Of a stretch of 64,000 nucleotides of DNA, positions 1 to 11,147 are shown one piece after another (positions within the stretch are counted from its first letter, which is position 1; every line of letters starts with the position of its first letter). This DNA comes from Mangifera indica. Its lineage: Eukaryota; Streptophyta; Magnoliopsida; Sapindales; Anacardiaceae. The position numbers were made by a program, and so were the translations under genes. The stretch is taken from positions 16,489,894 through 16,553,893 of the forward strand of contig NC_058145.1 of NCBI RefSeq assembly GCF_011075055.1. Direction: 5' to 3'. Below the pieces are notes generated by a model. The model saw only the letters and a program-made list of their open reading frames with translations. It was not told the DNA's origin and ran no database searches.

Positions 1-39
1 ATTTTAAGAACATAAATAAATATATATTTAATGTATGTT

Positions 40-471
40 GTCATATCTTTTATTCCCTTGTTTGATTTGTCAGTAATAAAATATTACAATAATTTTCTAT
101 TATCGATGCTGACGTGACAGGTAATCTAAGTGGTAATCTGATTACCATTTCACCTTAGGTATTTAAAGATTACTAAAGTAATCTTGATTTTATTATAATT
201 TATTAATTTTTTGAGACAAAAATAAATTTATTATTAATTAATATGATAAATAATATAAACAATATTTTATAATAATTATATTTAAGGACATTTAAATAAA
301 ATAATTTACTAGTAATATTTTATTACCTTTAACCAAATACAATAATTATTTATACTTACCAAATTTTATTAAACATAGTAATCATTTATACCCAATAATC
401 TTCTAAGTAATCTATCTTCAAGGTAATCTTTCTATTTTGATAATAAAATATTATCCAAACCAAATGCCCCC
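40..471. mobile_element. PIF/Harbinger-like MITE, left end lost
   Basis: The right end reads ...caaaccaaatgcccccTAA, matching the terminus of the elements at 36935-37413 and 37417-39124. The interior (AT-rich, repeated TAATCTTT-like blocks) matches 36935-37413. The left terminus is missing: flank joins directly to element interior near base 40-50. The paralogous segment at 41313-41315 has a single TAA and no element, which supports a TAA target duplication. No coding capacity is visible. Confidence 0.6.
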
Positions 472-2050
472 TAAAGTTTATATAGATACAACTAAACATA
501 TCAATGATGGTAGGATTTCTTTAATCCATAGCCTTTTTACACTTTAAAAACCCTACCTTTTCACAATCTCAATTCCAAATTTTGACCTAAAAGTAATTGA
601 ATTTCCAAATTAATTAAATTAAATTATTACCTAAATAACCCACTCCAATGCCTTGTAAATTTAATCTTATTTTTTTAAAATGTATAAAAATCAATGTAAG
701 TCTTTAATTTTTATTTAGGCATCATTCACTTGTTTTTATTTTGAATTATTTTGTTGTTTCTTTATTATGAGAAATTTGAATATATATTTACACAAGTTAA
801 TTGAATTAAAACATATTTGATTTTATTGAAATCTCCAATATGAAAATTTGGCTTGATTATTAAAGAGAAGTTGAAAGAAGTTTGATTTCTCTCCCTCCAT
901 TGATCCTTATATAGTCTCATATTATTACAAGGTCATTGCTCGATATGAATTTTTTATGTTTTATAATGATACTAAACGTCTTACTTAATTAAACTTATTA
1001 AAGTGTACTATAATACTAAACCATTTAATATTGATTAATAACATTTTAACCCATAATTTATTATTAGACCAAATAGGCTACATTAATAAAAATATTCTTA
1101 CCTTAAGTGCTATATGAATCTGTCACTTAATCTGTTTCTAAACTAGGAGACATTAGAAATTTACTGTTTCTAAATGGCCGGTGATTCCTCCTCCAGAAGA
1201 AAGGATAATAAATCAGAATAGGTTCTTCAGCAGAGCCCTGATCTGCAAATCAGCTGTGAAGAAGAATGCCCGACTCGTGGAGATCCATGCATCGATACAG
1301 ATCAGCAGAGAATTCAGCACACCACAGGTGATTGACAACGATTTTACGGAACTGTTACAATGAATTAATGCCTTTTAGTTCATGAGGAGGGGCCAGAGAA
1401 GGATCCCACAGATTAATGTGGCAACTTTGGAGTTACGTTAATTTAATGCTGAAACACCTTCCCTGAATAAGCCCACTCCAAATGACACCGCCCGTGGATG
1501 TTTACTCAGATTATCTGAGCTTGCTAGCTAGCTTCTTGACCACCGTCTGAAGAAATTGCTAGGATTCAGTAAAGATTGAATGAGAGTTTTAATTTTAGTT
1601 GTTTAAGTAAGCATCCAAAACTGCCAACTTTTGATTCCTGAAAGTGACGCAGTATGACTCAATGCGCTTCTTCTTCAGAGCCTTCACTACAATTGGAAAG
1701 GGTCATATTCAATTATAAGCGGAAAGGGAAAAAAAAAACACATTGTGACCCCATTTCCATTTAAGTAACGTTGTCTATTTTCCTCGCTTAACACGTTTTT
1801 GTTTTTCTAGAAAGTGTTCCCAAATAATTTCCTTAAATTTTATGTCTGGATTTAGAGAAACGTAACAGATTTTCAAATCTTACTGATAAAATTTCTCCCA
1901 TTATAGCTTATTCCAATTTCTGACTGGCATATTGCTCACTCTGACCCGTCTCCGAAATGCCTACCCCACTATCACGATAAGCATCAATGGCCACGTCTCT
2001 ATGCTACAATTAGCGTGGAAACGTAGTTCATGAGAAATGCCAGAGAAGGA
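472..2050. repeat. segmental duplicate A (paralogue of 41313-44310)
   Basis: Nearly base-for-base the same as 41313-44310 once three later changes in that copy are removed: a 760-bp element, a 513-bp TRIM and a 179-bp tandem duplication. A shorter, more diverged version lies at 39125-40440. Apart from the exon-like stretch at 1181-1363 I see no gene here. A short piece containing GCCAGAGAAGGATCCCACAG occurs at about 1392 and again at about 2040. Confidence 0.85.
1181..1363 (+). other. conserved exon-like fragment, copy A
   Basis: An open stretch of 60 codons (PPPEERIINQNRF...) with no ATG at its start; the first codon is GTG. It is present three times in the window (also 40157-40345 and 42788-42970). 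In copy B the same frame is open with many substitutions (shared residues include LICK, VKK, IHAS, QISR). No splice context or known domain is recognisable. It may be a relic exon of a duplicated gene or only a slowly decaying part of the duplicated segment. Confidence 0.3.
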
Positions 2051-2294
2051 TCCCACAGTTAGCAACCTTCTTGTGTCATGTTTTCAAAAATTTAGAAAAT
2101 TATAATGTTATTATGTATGGTGGATTTTCCACCACGTAGGCAAGATTGACAAATTAGTGTGAATGCAAGAATATAAGCATGCATTAAAGTCAAGAAAGGG
2201 GGCAGCAGGTTTTCTATATAAAGTCCTCTTCTCTCATTTGTACATATACTTTTTTCTCAATTTAGTTGCATATTGTTTTTCTTCATTCTTCTTT

Positions 2295-3673
2295 TCATCC
2301 GGGAAAGCATTTTTCCTTGAATAGCTTCTGCTCTTCTTCTTCGCTCGGCTCACTGCTGGCTTCTTCCTGTGATTCAAGTTTACGTTGGTGATGTTGCAGG
2401 GGAATATGCTTAGATGGTGACATAGTTGCAGAAAACGTTGGAGGTTTCGGTGGAGCTTGCAAGTTTTCTAGGCTACCTGCCAGCATTTCCACAACCTTAG
2501 TCATGGATGGTCTGTCCGATGGAAAAGTTTGAATGCACCACAAGCTTACAAGGATCATCTTCTTCGCCATCTCTTTTTCCTCTGCAGTGACAACCCCAAG
2601 AAGATTAATGCACTGTTCTTCGCCTGACAAAAGATGCTTGAATAACCAATGTGAAGAATATATTTCACCGGTGTGGGATGTTGCATCATCAATATTCTTT
2701 TTTCCTCCTACTATTTCAAGAATCATCATTCCATAACTATACACATCAGATTTGTGAGAGACTCCTCCAAAGTTTCTACTATATACTTCCGGGGCAATAT
2801 ACCCAATAGTTCCTCTTACTTCCAACATTGACAAGATACTTTCCTTATTTTTGGATTGTTTAGCAAACCCAAAATCAGATATCTTTGGACAAAAGTCTTC
2901 ATTCAAAAGAATGTTGTGAGGTTTTATGTCAAAATGCACAATCCTGATGCTACAACCTCTGTGTAAATACTCTAGTCCTCTTGCAATTTCAACGGCAATC
3001 TGAAACTTTGTCTTCCAATCCAATTTTTGGTTCATACTTGAAGATTCTTGATCATATATGAATTTATCTAAAGACCCGTTAGGCATGAATTCATAAATCA
3101 AAGCTCTTTTATTTCTCTCGCAACAAAACCAACCCTAGAAGAGTGACTATATTGACATGGGATGTTCTGCTGATATTAGCCACCTCATTCATAAATTCTT
3201 CTCCACTATTACCCCTAGATTCCTTCAAGACCTTGATAGCTACAGGAAGACCATCAGGTAACATTCCTTTGTAAACATCGCCATAGCCACCTTGACCAAG
3301 TTTATTGCTGAATGATTTTGTTATCTTTTTAATATCTGAATAATTATATCTTTTTGGAGCAAGAGACCCGTAGCTTCTAACAAGGGCCTCCAACTTTTTA
3401 TCGTTCTCTGTTTTATCCCTCCAGAAGAAGACAGCCTTTTCTAATGTAAGCAGTTGTCTTAGACTGCCGCCCATGAGAAATATACAGAGGATTATCAGTA
3501 TTCCCACCACACTAACAGCAACGCCTGTATTAAGGGATAGGGTGATCTAAAGTTATTAAAAATAGATTACTGCAATAATAATTGACACACTGTTACTACA
3601 GTATAAATATTAAGGTTGTCATGAGCTTGTTAATTACCTATGAAAGCATTTCTCTTCTTGCTGAAAATTGATC
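2295..3673 (-). pseudogene. LRK10L2-type receptor kinase, truncated and frameshifted (left arm)
   Basis: Mirror image of the gene body at 4251-5629. Exons are 3638-3673 (12 codons before the membrane segment) and 2295-3524. They encode a membrane segment (VVGILIILCIFLMGG), then a kinase domain with P-loop LGQGGYGDVYKG, VAIK lysine, HFDIKPHNILL catalytic loop, DFG and GTIGYIAPEV. HFD in place of HRD is usual for LRK10L2/PR5K-type kinases. Near 3105-3115 a 4-base surplus after VTLLG shifts the frame, splitting the kinase into a 133-residue N-lobe and a 268-residue remainder. The signal peptide and GUB_WAK ectodomain exon are absent. This arm keeps the conserved Gly in EFMPNGSLDKF, so it is closer to the ancestral sequence than the other arm. 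Confidence 0.85.
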
Positions 3674-4250
3674 CTGCATGTAAGATAAGTTAGCTACACT
3701 TTCCTTCAAACTTAAATATTCATACGGTGACACGAATTCAGGAACAGGGGTTTCGAATGAAAATTTGGGAGTTCTAGTATCAGAACAAGTGTTCTGGTGA
3801 GATGAACGAACACTTCATGTTCTTATAGACTAAGAATGAATAAAGGTAGGGTGCGAATAATGATATAAAAACATGTAGGTACAAACCTGATGAAGTTGGT
3901 GAGGAAGAGGAAGAACATGATGCGGAGAACATGATGCACCTAACATAGCGATCTTCTCTTAAATCAAACAATTTGCTACTGCCCAGATGGACAATTCTCC
4001 GCATCATGTTCTTCCTCTTCCTCGCCAACTTCATCAGGTTTGTACCTACATGTTTTTATATCATTATTCGCACCCTACCTTTATTCATTCTTAGTCTATA
4101 AGAACATGAAGTGTTCGTTCATCTCACCAGAACACTTGTTCTGATACTAGAACTCCCAAATTTTCATTCGAAACCCCTGTTCCTGAATTCGTGTCACCGT
4201 ATGAATATTTAAGTTTGAAGGAAAGTGTAGCTAACTTATCTTACATGCAG

Positions 4251-5629
4251 GATCAATTTTCAGCAAGAAGAGAAATGCTTTCATAGGTAATTAACAAGCT
4301 CATGACAACCTTAATATTTATACTGTAGTAACAGTGTGTCAATTATTATTGCAGTAATCTATTTTTAATAACTTTAGATCACCCTATCCCTTAATACAGG
4401 CGTTGCTGTTAGTGTGGTGGGAATACTGATAATCCTCTGTATATTTCTCATGGGCGGCAGTCTAAGACAACTGCTTACATTAGAAAAGGCTGTCTTCTTC
4501 TGGAGGGATAAAACAGAGAACGATAAAAAGTTGGAGGCCCTTGTTAGAAGCTACGGGTCTCTTGCTCCAAAAAGATATAATTATTCAGATATTAAAAAGA
4601 TAACAAAATCATTCAGCAATAAACTTGGTCAAGGTGGCTATGGCGATGTTTACAAAGGAATGTTACCTGATGGTCTTCCTGTAGCTATCAAGGTCTTGAA
4701 GGAATCTAGGGGTAATAGTGGAGAAGAATTTATGAATGAGGTGGCTAATATCAGCAGAACATCCCATGTCAATATAGTCACTCTTCTAGGGTTGGTTTTG
4801 TTGCGAGAGAAATAAAAGAGCTTTGATTTATGAATTCATGCCTAACTGGTCTTTAGATAAATTCATATATGATCAAGAATCTTCAAGTATGAACCAAAAA
4901 TTGGATTGGAAGACAAAGTTTCAGATTGCCGTTGAAATTGCAAGAGGACTAGAGTATTTACACAGAGGTTGTAGCATCAGGATTGTGCATTTTGACATAA
5001 AACCTCACAACATTCTTTTGAATGAAGACTTTTGTCCAAAGATATCTGATTTTGGGTTTGCTAAACAATCCAAAAATAAGGAAAGTATCTTGTCAATGTT
5101 GGAAGTAAGAGGAACTATTGGGTATTTTGCCCCGGAAGTATATAGTAGAAACTTTGGAGGAGTCTCTCACAAATCTGATGTGTATAGTTATGGAATGATG
5201 ATTCTTGAAATAGTAGGAGGAAAAAAGAATATTGATGATGCAACATCCCACACCGGTGAAATATATTCTTCACATTGGTTATTCAAGCATCTTTTGTCAA
5301 GCGAAGAACAGTGCATTAATCTTCTTGGGGTTGTCACTGCAGAGGAAAAAGAGATGGCGAAGAAGATGATCCTTGTAAGCTTGTGGTGCATTCAAACTTT
5401 TCCATCGGACAGACCATCCATGACTAAGGTTGTGGAAATGCTGGCAGGTAGCCTAGAAAACTTGCAAGCTCCACCGAAACCTCCAACGTTTTCTACAACT
5501 ATGTCACCATCTAAGCATATTCCCCTGCAACATCACCAACGTAAACTTGAATCACAGGAAGAAGCCAGCAGTGAGCCGAGCGAAGAAGAAGAGCAGAAGC
5601 TATTCAAGGAAAAATGCTTTCCCGGATGA
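4251..5629 (+). pseudogene. LRK10L2-type receptor kinase, truncated and frameshifted (right arm)
   Basis: Exon 4251-4286 (GSIFSKKRNAFI) ends at a GT donor. The acceptor TTAATACAG opens the next exon at 4400, giving IGVAVSVVGIL and then the membrane segment and kinase. The kinase motifs are the same as in the left arm: P-loop, VAIK, HFDIKPHN, DFG, APEV. The frame breaks near 4800-4815, where the expected LLGFCCERNKRALIYEF reads out of frame because of a 4-base surplus identical to that in the left arm. It carries NWSLDKF where the family has NGSLDKF, and FAPEV where the other arm has IAPEV. No ectodomain exon lies upstream. A membrane kinase cannot be made from this copy without frame repair; a non-coding or hairpin transcript is possible. 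Confidence 0.85.
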
Positions 5630-5812
5630 AAAGAAGAATAAAGAAAAGCAATATGCAACTAAATTGAGAATAAAGTATATGTACAAATGAGAGGAGAGGG
5701 TTTTATATAGAAAACCTGCTACCCTCCATTCTTGACTTTAATGCATGCTTATATTCTTGCATTCACACTAATTTGTCAATCTTGCCTACGTGGTGGAAGA
5801 TCCACCATATAT

Positions 5813-6140
5813 AATACTCCCCCTTGGATTTCCGCCACTTACAGATAATTATATTAACCTTACTAAAGAAAAACCCAGTGAGATAAAAACCAAAGCAAAG
5901 GGACATAATTATTAAATGTCCTATAAGTTGGTGTCGGACGTGCTTAAACTGCCTCGTTAAAAACCTTACTAGGAAAACCCAGTGGGACAAAATCTAGTGA
6001 AGGAAAAAATAATATTTGCACTTTGAACACAGTGCAAATATTCCAAAGTCGTTCCCTCGCTTTACTTGAATTTTCTTTCTTAGCTTTGATTTAACTCTCT
6101 CTGTGTAACACAATGAACCCAATTCATTAATGGTTCTGTT
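5813..6140. repeat. probable retroelement-derived fragment
   Basis: Begins right at the outer end of the right arm with TACTCCCCCTTGGA and contains CCTCGTTAAAAACCTTACTAGG followed by AAACCCAGTGGGACAAAA, with a second diverged AAACCCAGTGAGATAAAA upstream. This wording recurs widely in plant intergenic retroelement LTRs, as I remember it. I cannot define both ends, and no coding sequence is present. Confidence 0.4.
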
Positions 6141-6173
6141 TCCTGGAATGTGGACTCTCCATTTTCCACCAAA

Positions 6174-6353
6174 ATGGCTTGCCTTTTCCTTCTTCTCTTC
6201 GCTGTACCAAGTTTATATGTAGGAATATCAAAGGCCGTTACCCTTTTTTGGGGACAAGATGGACCCGAACCTTGTGGCCATCCAGACATGGAGCTCATTT
6301 GTGAGAATAATACGGCTACGACGGTGATCAGTGATAGAAATACCTTATTTTAA
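6174..6353 (+). pseudogene. orphan first exon of an LRK10L/GUB_WAK receptor kinase
   Basis: The ATG at 6174 opens a signal peptide (MACLFLLLFAVPSLYVGISKA). The start of a GUB_WAK_bind domain follows: FWGQDGPEPCGHP, then ELICENNTATTVISD, matching the family pattern [16 protein letters not shown]. It stops after 59 codons at a TAA, where the family continues for more than 150 residues. The kinase bodies at 2295-5629 lack this exon, so it may be their displaced 5' end or part of another lost copy. No kinase follows downstream. Confidence 0.7.
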
Positions 6354-6792
6354 ATATGTCATAAAAATGGAAGTCTCATATGGGACAATCTGAGGTAACA
6401 CTATGAAATAAGAAGTTAAATATTAAATTTGTTTCTTTCAGTTCATTAAAATGCTTTTACTATTTTGAGAATTAGAGAAACGTAAATAAATTCTTTTGGT
6501 TGATTTGATTGATTTGAAAGGCAAATAAATTTTCACACTATATCTTTTGGTTGATTTGAAAGCTGTTAAGATATAGTGAGAAATTATAGAAGCTGGTAAA
6601 AGGAAATAATCGGACCTGGTTAGTTTATTATTAATGCTATTATGTGAAATCGCAAATTGAATTGAATCTACTAATACTTGACTTGGTTACCATTGAACTG
6701 CTTTAAACGCGTTTTCATAGATTTTCCAAGAACCAAATAGGAATGAAATTGTTTTGAGGCATAGTTTTGATTGTGTGATTAACTTTTTACAG
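6354..6792. other. non-coding stretch with an intron fragment
   Basis: Ends in a good acceptor (CTTTTTACAG at 6783-6792), so the right part reads as the intron in front of the PB1-gene exon. About 55 bases near 6413-6475 (TATTAAATTTGTTTCTTTCAGTTCATTAAAATG...) closely match the first intron of the alpha/beta hydrolase gene near 62818-62875. No gene is visible. Confidence 0.5.
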
Positions 6793-7630
6793 TGATATAA
6801 ATAGCTTGGGAAATGCTATATCGAATGCGCAGATTGGAACTTTCCAAGACCACATTGTTCCTGTTGTTGCAATGGAAAATAAGGTTTCTTTCAACGCATA
6901 TGAATCATGGGATAGTAAAATTCGTGAACCTGTCTTGCATATGCCATCACATGGAACAGTTCAGGCTTCAGTGTATACATTATCTGCACAATTGGATCAG
7001 CTGCAGGGACAACAAATGCAATTTGTACAATTGGGTGGTCATTATGTACCTCAAAACCCTACCGGAGTAGTGCCGGTTGCCTCTAACTATCCTGTGCATA
7101 ACATGCTGTCACATCCACAGCAGCTGCAATATCTGCCTAGTCAATCATACCCGGTATATGTTATGCCAGCTGATCAGGCCCAAATATATGAGTCTTCTGT
7201 GCAATATGGTTCCAAAGAGATTTTGCCAGTGGTTTCAGGTCGGCCTCCATTGCATCCAAATTCTATGTTAATTTCTTCCCAAGTAGCTCACAAGGATGTC
7301 ATGGCAACCCCACCTGTACCTGAGTTCATCCCACCAGTTTATAGAACAACCCAGGTTGTAAATGCACCTATCGATGTCAATTGTAATGAAAATAAGCAAC
7401 AAAATGTGGTTGAATCCCAAACACATAGTCAGCCTCAGCTAATTGATCTTGGTTCTGGAGAAACTGCTAATTACTGCGATGAATATAATGATGACCCTGC
7501 ACTGTCCCAAATATATAAAACTCAGCCACTGCCCCCCTCTTTGCTCCCTCAGTATCAAACCATGAAGGCCTCAACATTACCATTGTCAGAGGCTTTGTCA
7601 CAGTCGCATTTGAACAAAGTAAACCGATAG
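6793..7630 (+). pseudogene. last exon of a PB1 (octicosapeptide/Phox/Bem1p) protein, orphan
   Basis: After acceptor CTTTTTACAG the frame reads DINSLGNAISNAQ and stays open for about 278 codons to TAG. The protein is low-complexity and rich in Gln, Pro and Ser, with VQLGGHYVPQNPTG, IPPVYRTTQ and a C-terminal block QIYKTQPLPPSLLPQYQTM. That block is the conserved tail of the plant octicosapeptide/PB1 family (for example At3g18230-like proteins). The PB1 domain itself, which lies in the preceding exon in that family, is not found upstream; an LRK exon and a repeat lie there instead. The open frame is well preserved, so loss of the 5' part is recent, or the exon is attached to an unseen distant exon. 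A signalling-scaffold role is known only for the PB1 part, which is missing here. Confidence 0.7.
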
Positions 7631-8884
7631 GCTAGAAGCATATGGCCAAAGTAAGTCGGTTATCTGAAGAGAAGAAACAGTTTTGGTAATGGAGTCAGGG
7701 TGGGTAAATTTGAATGCTTTTGCTTGTTTTATCATTTTGGTGGTATTTGTTCCTGTTTGATATACAGTTAGAGAAATCGGCCACCAGTTTCTTTTTCTTT
7801 ATCTTTCTTGTCATGCAATGTTCCATATGTTATCTGATTAAAGTGTTTGAGATTATGTAGTGAAAATTCAATAATGATACTTGCCTCAAGAGTTGTATAG
7901 TTTTAATTTGATGTAAATATGTTGCTTCTCTGATCTCGATATCATCTTTGATGACAATGAAGTTCTGGCTGCTGAATAAATTTAAATTTGTTTGTTGTCT
8001 GTGACTGCACTTCTTGCACTTAGAATTTTATAAGGTTTTGTCAATTATAGTTTGTTTCCAATAGTGTTTAAAAAGTACTTGATTTGGAAAAAGAATATGC
8101 GTATTAATGTGGTCTAGCGCATGATAGCTGTGAAGCTTTCTTGACATGAATTCTGAATCTGCAGAAAGATTGTGATTTGTGAACTAGAACTTATCCACTC
8201 CACCTGTTCTTGGCACGTTCCTTTTTGTTTTTACCATGAAGGCTTTTTGTTCATTTTTCTTGCGAAATCTTTATCACCAAAAATTCAACATTTTGAGATG
8301 GTCGAACTGTTATCCTATTGGAAGGCATTGCCTGCACCCTGTTGCTAAATTTATTCTTCACACTTCAGTTTGGATGAGAATTTATTTGCCTCTCAAGAGG
8401 CACTTTTTAACATCATTTTGGCATGAAGTAATTTCCCTTGTCATTATCATTTATAAGATTTTATGTTAAAAAAATGCAACCAGTTAAAAGTCACAAGTTT
8501 GATGTATTTGAATTATCCATCTTTAAGTGCTTGATTTAGTTCACTGACTTTCAAAGCAATGAAAGTTTTTAGTTTACTTACCAAAAAAACAAAAGTTTTT
8601 AGTTTTGTGCAGTCTGTATGACGGTCGTGAAAGCCATTGATTAGAATAAGAAGATAAAACTAATGTTGCTAGAAAAATTCTAATTCAAGAGAAACTGGGA
8701 AGAAGAATCCGATAAATATAGGGAAGGAAAACATTTTTACCTAGCAGAGCCAGATTAGAAACATAAAAGAAAACTATGTACGGTGATACTAACTCGAAAA
8801 TCTTTGCTCCCCTTCATTAATCGTGGCACTCATCTGGCATGTCTTTTATTGAGTGAATTCTTTTACTTCATCAAGCATGTTCTG
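7631..8884. other. 3' flank of PB1 exon and intergenic DNA
   Basis: Contains likely 3' UTR of the PB1 exon (AATAAATTTAAA near 7975) and then T-rich unique-looking sequence. The open frame at 8236-8469 has no recognisable domain and I discount it. The 3' UTR of the LRR kinase gene, read on the minus strand, must occupy the right end. Confidence 0.4.
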
Positions 8885-11147
8885 TTATTCAATGGGTGAT
8901 GTTAGTCTGTCCAAACTATCAAAGACATGCCCCATAGAAGGTCTCTTATCAGGGCTCTTACAGACACAGGCAAGAGCGATTTTTAGCACAGCAGCCATCT
9001 CATCTTCCTTGTTGAGATCACGAGCTAAGAGGGGGTCCAAGATATCTATCATCAGCTTCCCGTGCTCAAGCATGAGATGAATCCATTGAACAAGATTCAT
9101 TTCTAGGGAACCTATCTGAATCATTGGCAGCTTCCCAGATATCATCTCCAGTATGATTACTCCATACGAGTACACATCCCACTTCTGTGTTGGCTTTCTG
9201 ACTTTTGAAAATTCAGGAGCTTGATAACAAGAAGTGCTCAAGGTAGAGTTTCTCACGGTAAAATCACATGGAGAACTCTGTTGTGGTGTTCCATTGGTTG
9301 TTTGTTCACATAGGGATGCTTGCGATTCCTCAGTTATATTAGCAAGGCGGCGAAGTCCAAAATCAGAGATATGGGGCTCCATGTTTTGTCCTAGCAGAAT
9401 ATTGCTGGGCCTCAAATCTCCGTGGACATACCTTCTGGGGCTGAACTCATGTAGAAAAGCCAATCCTCTTGCTATTCCTTTTATGATTCTCAGACGAACA
9501 GACCATAAGAGAGGTCTGTAAAACATTCCAGCTTTCCCTGATCAATTTTGAAGAATTAAAATGGTTAGCTAATGAACATGTATGATTATCATGGAAATTA
9601 TTAATTAACATTGGGCAGGCAAAGAAGAAAGAATCAAAATTTGCAAATTCTTCTAGGAGGCAATACTTACCATGAAGTGCAGTGGTAAGGTCACCATTGG
9701 GTATGTAATCGTAGATGAGAAGCTTCTCCTCGACAGACCAGAAATAAGCACGGAGACTGACAATATTTAGATGCCTAAGCTTTCCAATCGCTTCCACCTC
9801 AGTTTGGAACTCCTTGAACCTTTGCCAGCCTCCACGCCCCAATCTTCTTACCACCATGGTTGGCCCATTGCTCAAATCAACTTTATACACAATGCCAATT
9901 CTGCTCTTACCCAGAGGGAAAGCTGATGCTATCAGGAGGCGCTCAAGATCAAAATCAACCTGTGAGTCTAATGGCACAAATTCATACTGCTCCATAACTT
10001 CTGATAAAGTTTCCAAGTCATTTTTTGTGAAGCAGGAAATCTTCTGTCTAAGTGTCAACTTTTCTCCTAAGGGGCTGCTGCCAACACCGTTGCCCCGCTT
10101 ACAGGCACAAGAATCCTTGTACCTGTGATAGAACAACATCCCGATTGTGCAGATACCCACAACCATGGCAATGGAAACAGCTGCAATCACTGCTCTGGAA
10201 CTTGAATGGACTTTCTTTGGTTTAATAGAAGGGTCAGCAGGGTCGGGTTTAGGAAAAGTTTCTGGAGGACATAAAACTTTCAAAGGGGGTCCGCAGAGCA
10301 AAGGGTTGTCTATGAAAGCCGGTGGTCCTAAATTTAGTAGGCCCGCAACTTGGGCTATGGGGCCGGTAAGATTGTTATGGCTGAGATCTATGAACACTTT
10401 CTCTGGAAGGTTTCCTAGAGTTGCTGGAACAGAACCACCGAAAAGATTGTGAGACAAATCAAGAGTATCCTTCAAGCTTGATAATTGGCCAATGTCGTTG
10501 GGGATCAGACCACTCAATTTGTTGAAGGAAACGTCAAGCTTTTGAAGTGTAGTTAAATTGGTTCCAAAACCATTTGGGAGAGAGCCATTCAAACTGTTGT
10601 TATTGAGGACTAAAGCTTTTAATCTCTTGCATTGAACTAGAGATGAAGGTATCGAGCCATTAAATGAATTTTGAGAAAGATATAGAAATCGTAGGTTGGT
10701 GAGATTCCCTATTTGAGGAGGAACAGGCCCAGAAAATGAATTTCCTGATAGGATCAAACTTTGTAAATTTGATGCATTGAAGAGCTCGATTGGTAAACTT
10801 CCATAAAAGTTGTTGTTCCTGAGATTAAGATGGTGAAGAGAAGAGAGCTTTCCAAGATCAGGTGGAAGAAACCCTGAAAGATTCTTGTTTGGAATGCTGA
10901 GAGAAAGGACTTTTCCTTCTCTGCATACAACTCTCTTCCATGGATACGATCCACACGGATTATCGTCTGAGTTGTTCCAATTGTTTAGATAGCCTTCTGG
11001 GAAGTTCTGTATGGCTTTTTTGAAGGATAGAAGAGCAAGTCCTTCAACATTTAGTGAAGCCACAGGAGGATTACAATTGCAGAGGAGAAAAGTCAAGAAA
11101 ACAAAAGGCAAAACCATCTCTGTGAAGAGTAAATGAAGTGAATTCAA
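8885..11147 (-). CDS. probable inactive LRR receptor-like kinase (LRR-III, At1g66830-like)
   Basis: Two exons: 9671-11147 and 8885-9537. The intron donor is GTAAGT and the acceptor GATCAG; the join restores ...TTALHGKAGMF. Total 709 residues from the first Met, or 699 from the second Met at 11117, which better fits a signal peptide ([15 protein letters not shown]). Order: LRRNT-like region with LLSFKKAI, then NPC..PW and VVC; about six leucine-rich repeats (residues 85-265); CGPPL..LC cap; membrane helix near residues 319-342; kinase-like domain from about 405. Key residues are altered: VVRRL in place of VAIK (Arg for Lys) and HGDLRPSN in place of HRDxKxxN, while DFG is kept. That pattern marks a pseudokinase of the LRR-III/ZAR1-like group. 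It lies next to the PMI2-like gene on the same strand, as At1g66830 does to At1g66840. It probably acts as a plasma-membrane co-receptor or scaffold; the ligand is unknown. Confidence 0.92.

Larger units (their letters stand above)
2112..5812. repeat. giant inverted repeat (two ~1.8-kb arms, 65-bp loop)
   Basis: Positions in the arms pair around a constant sum of 7924 (2295 with 5629, 3101 with 4823, 3510 with 4414). The left arm spans about 2112-3929 and the right arm 3995-5812, with the loop at 3930-3994. Inside the genes the arms are about 99 percent identical (4 residue differences in about 400). The outer 3' flanks differ more and include a 1-bp indel. Each arm holds a kinase gene body, so a transcript crossing the loop would fold into a very long hairpin. 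Confidence 0.95.
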
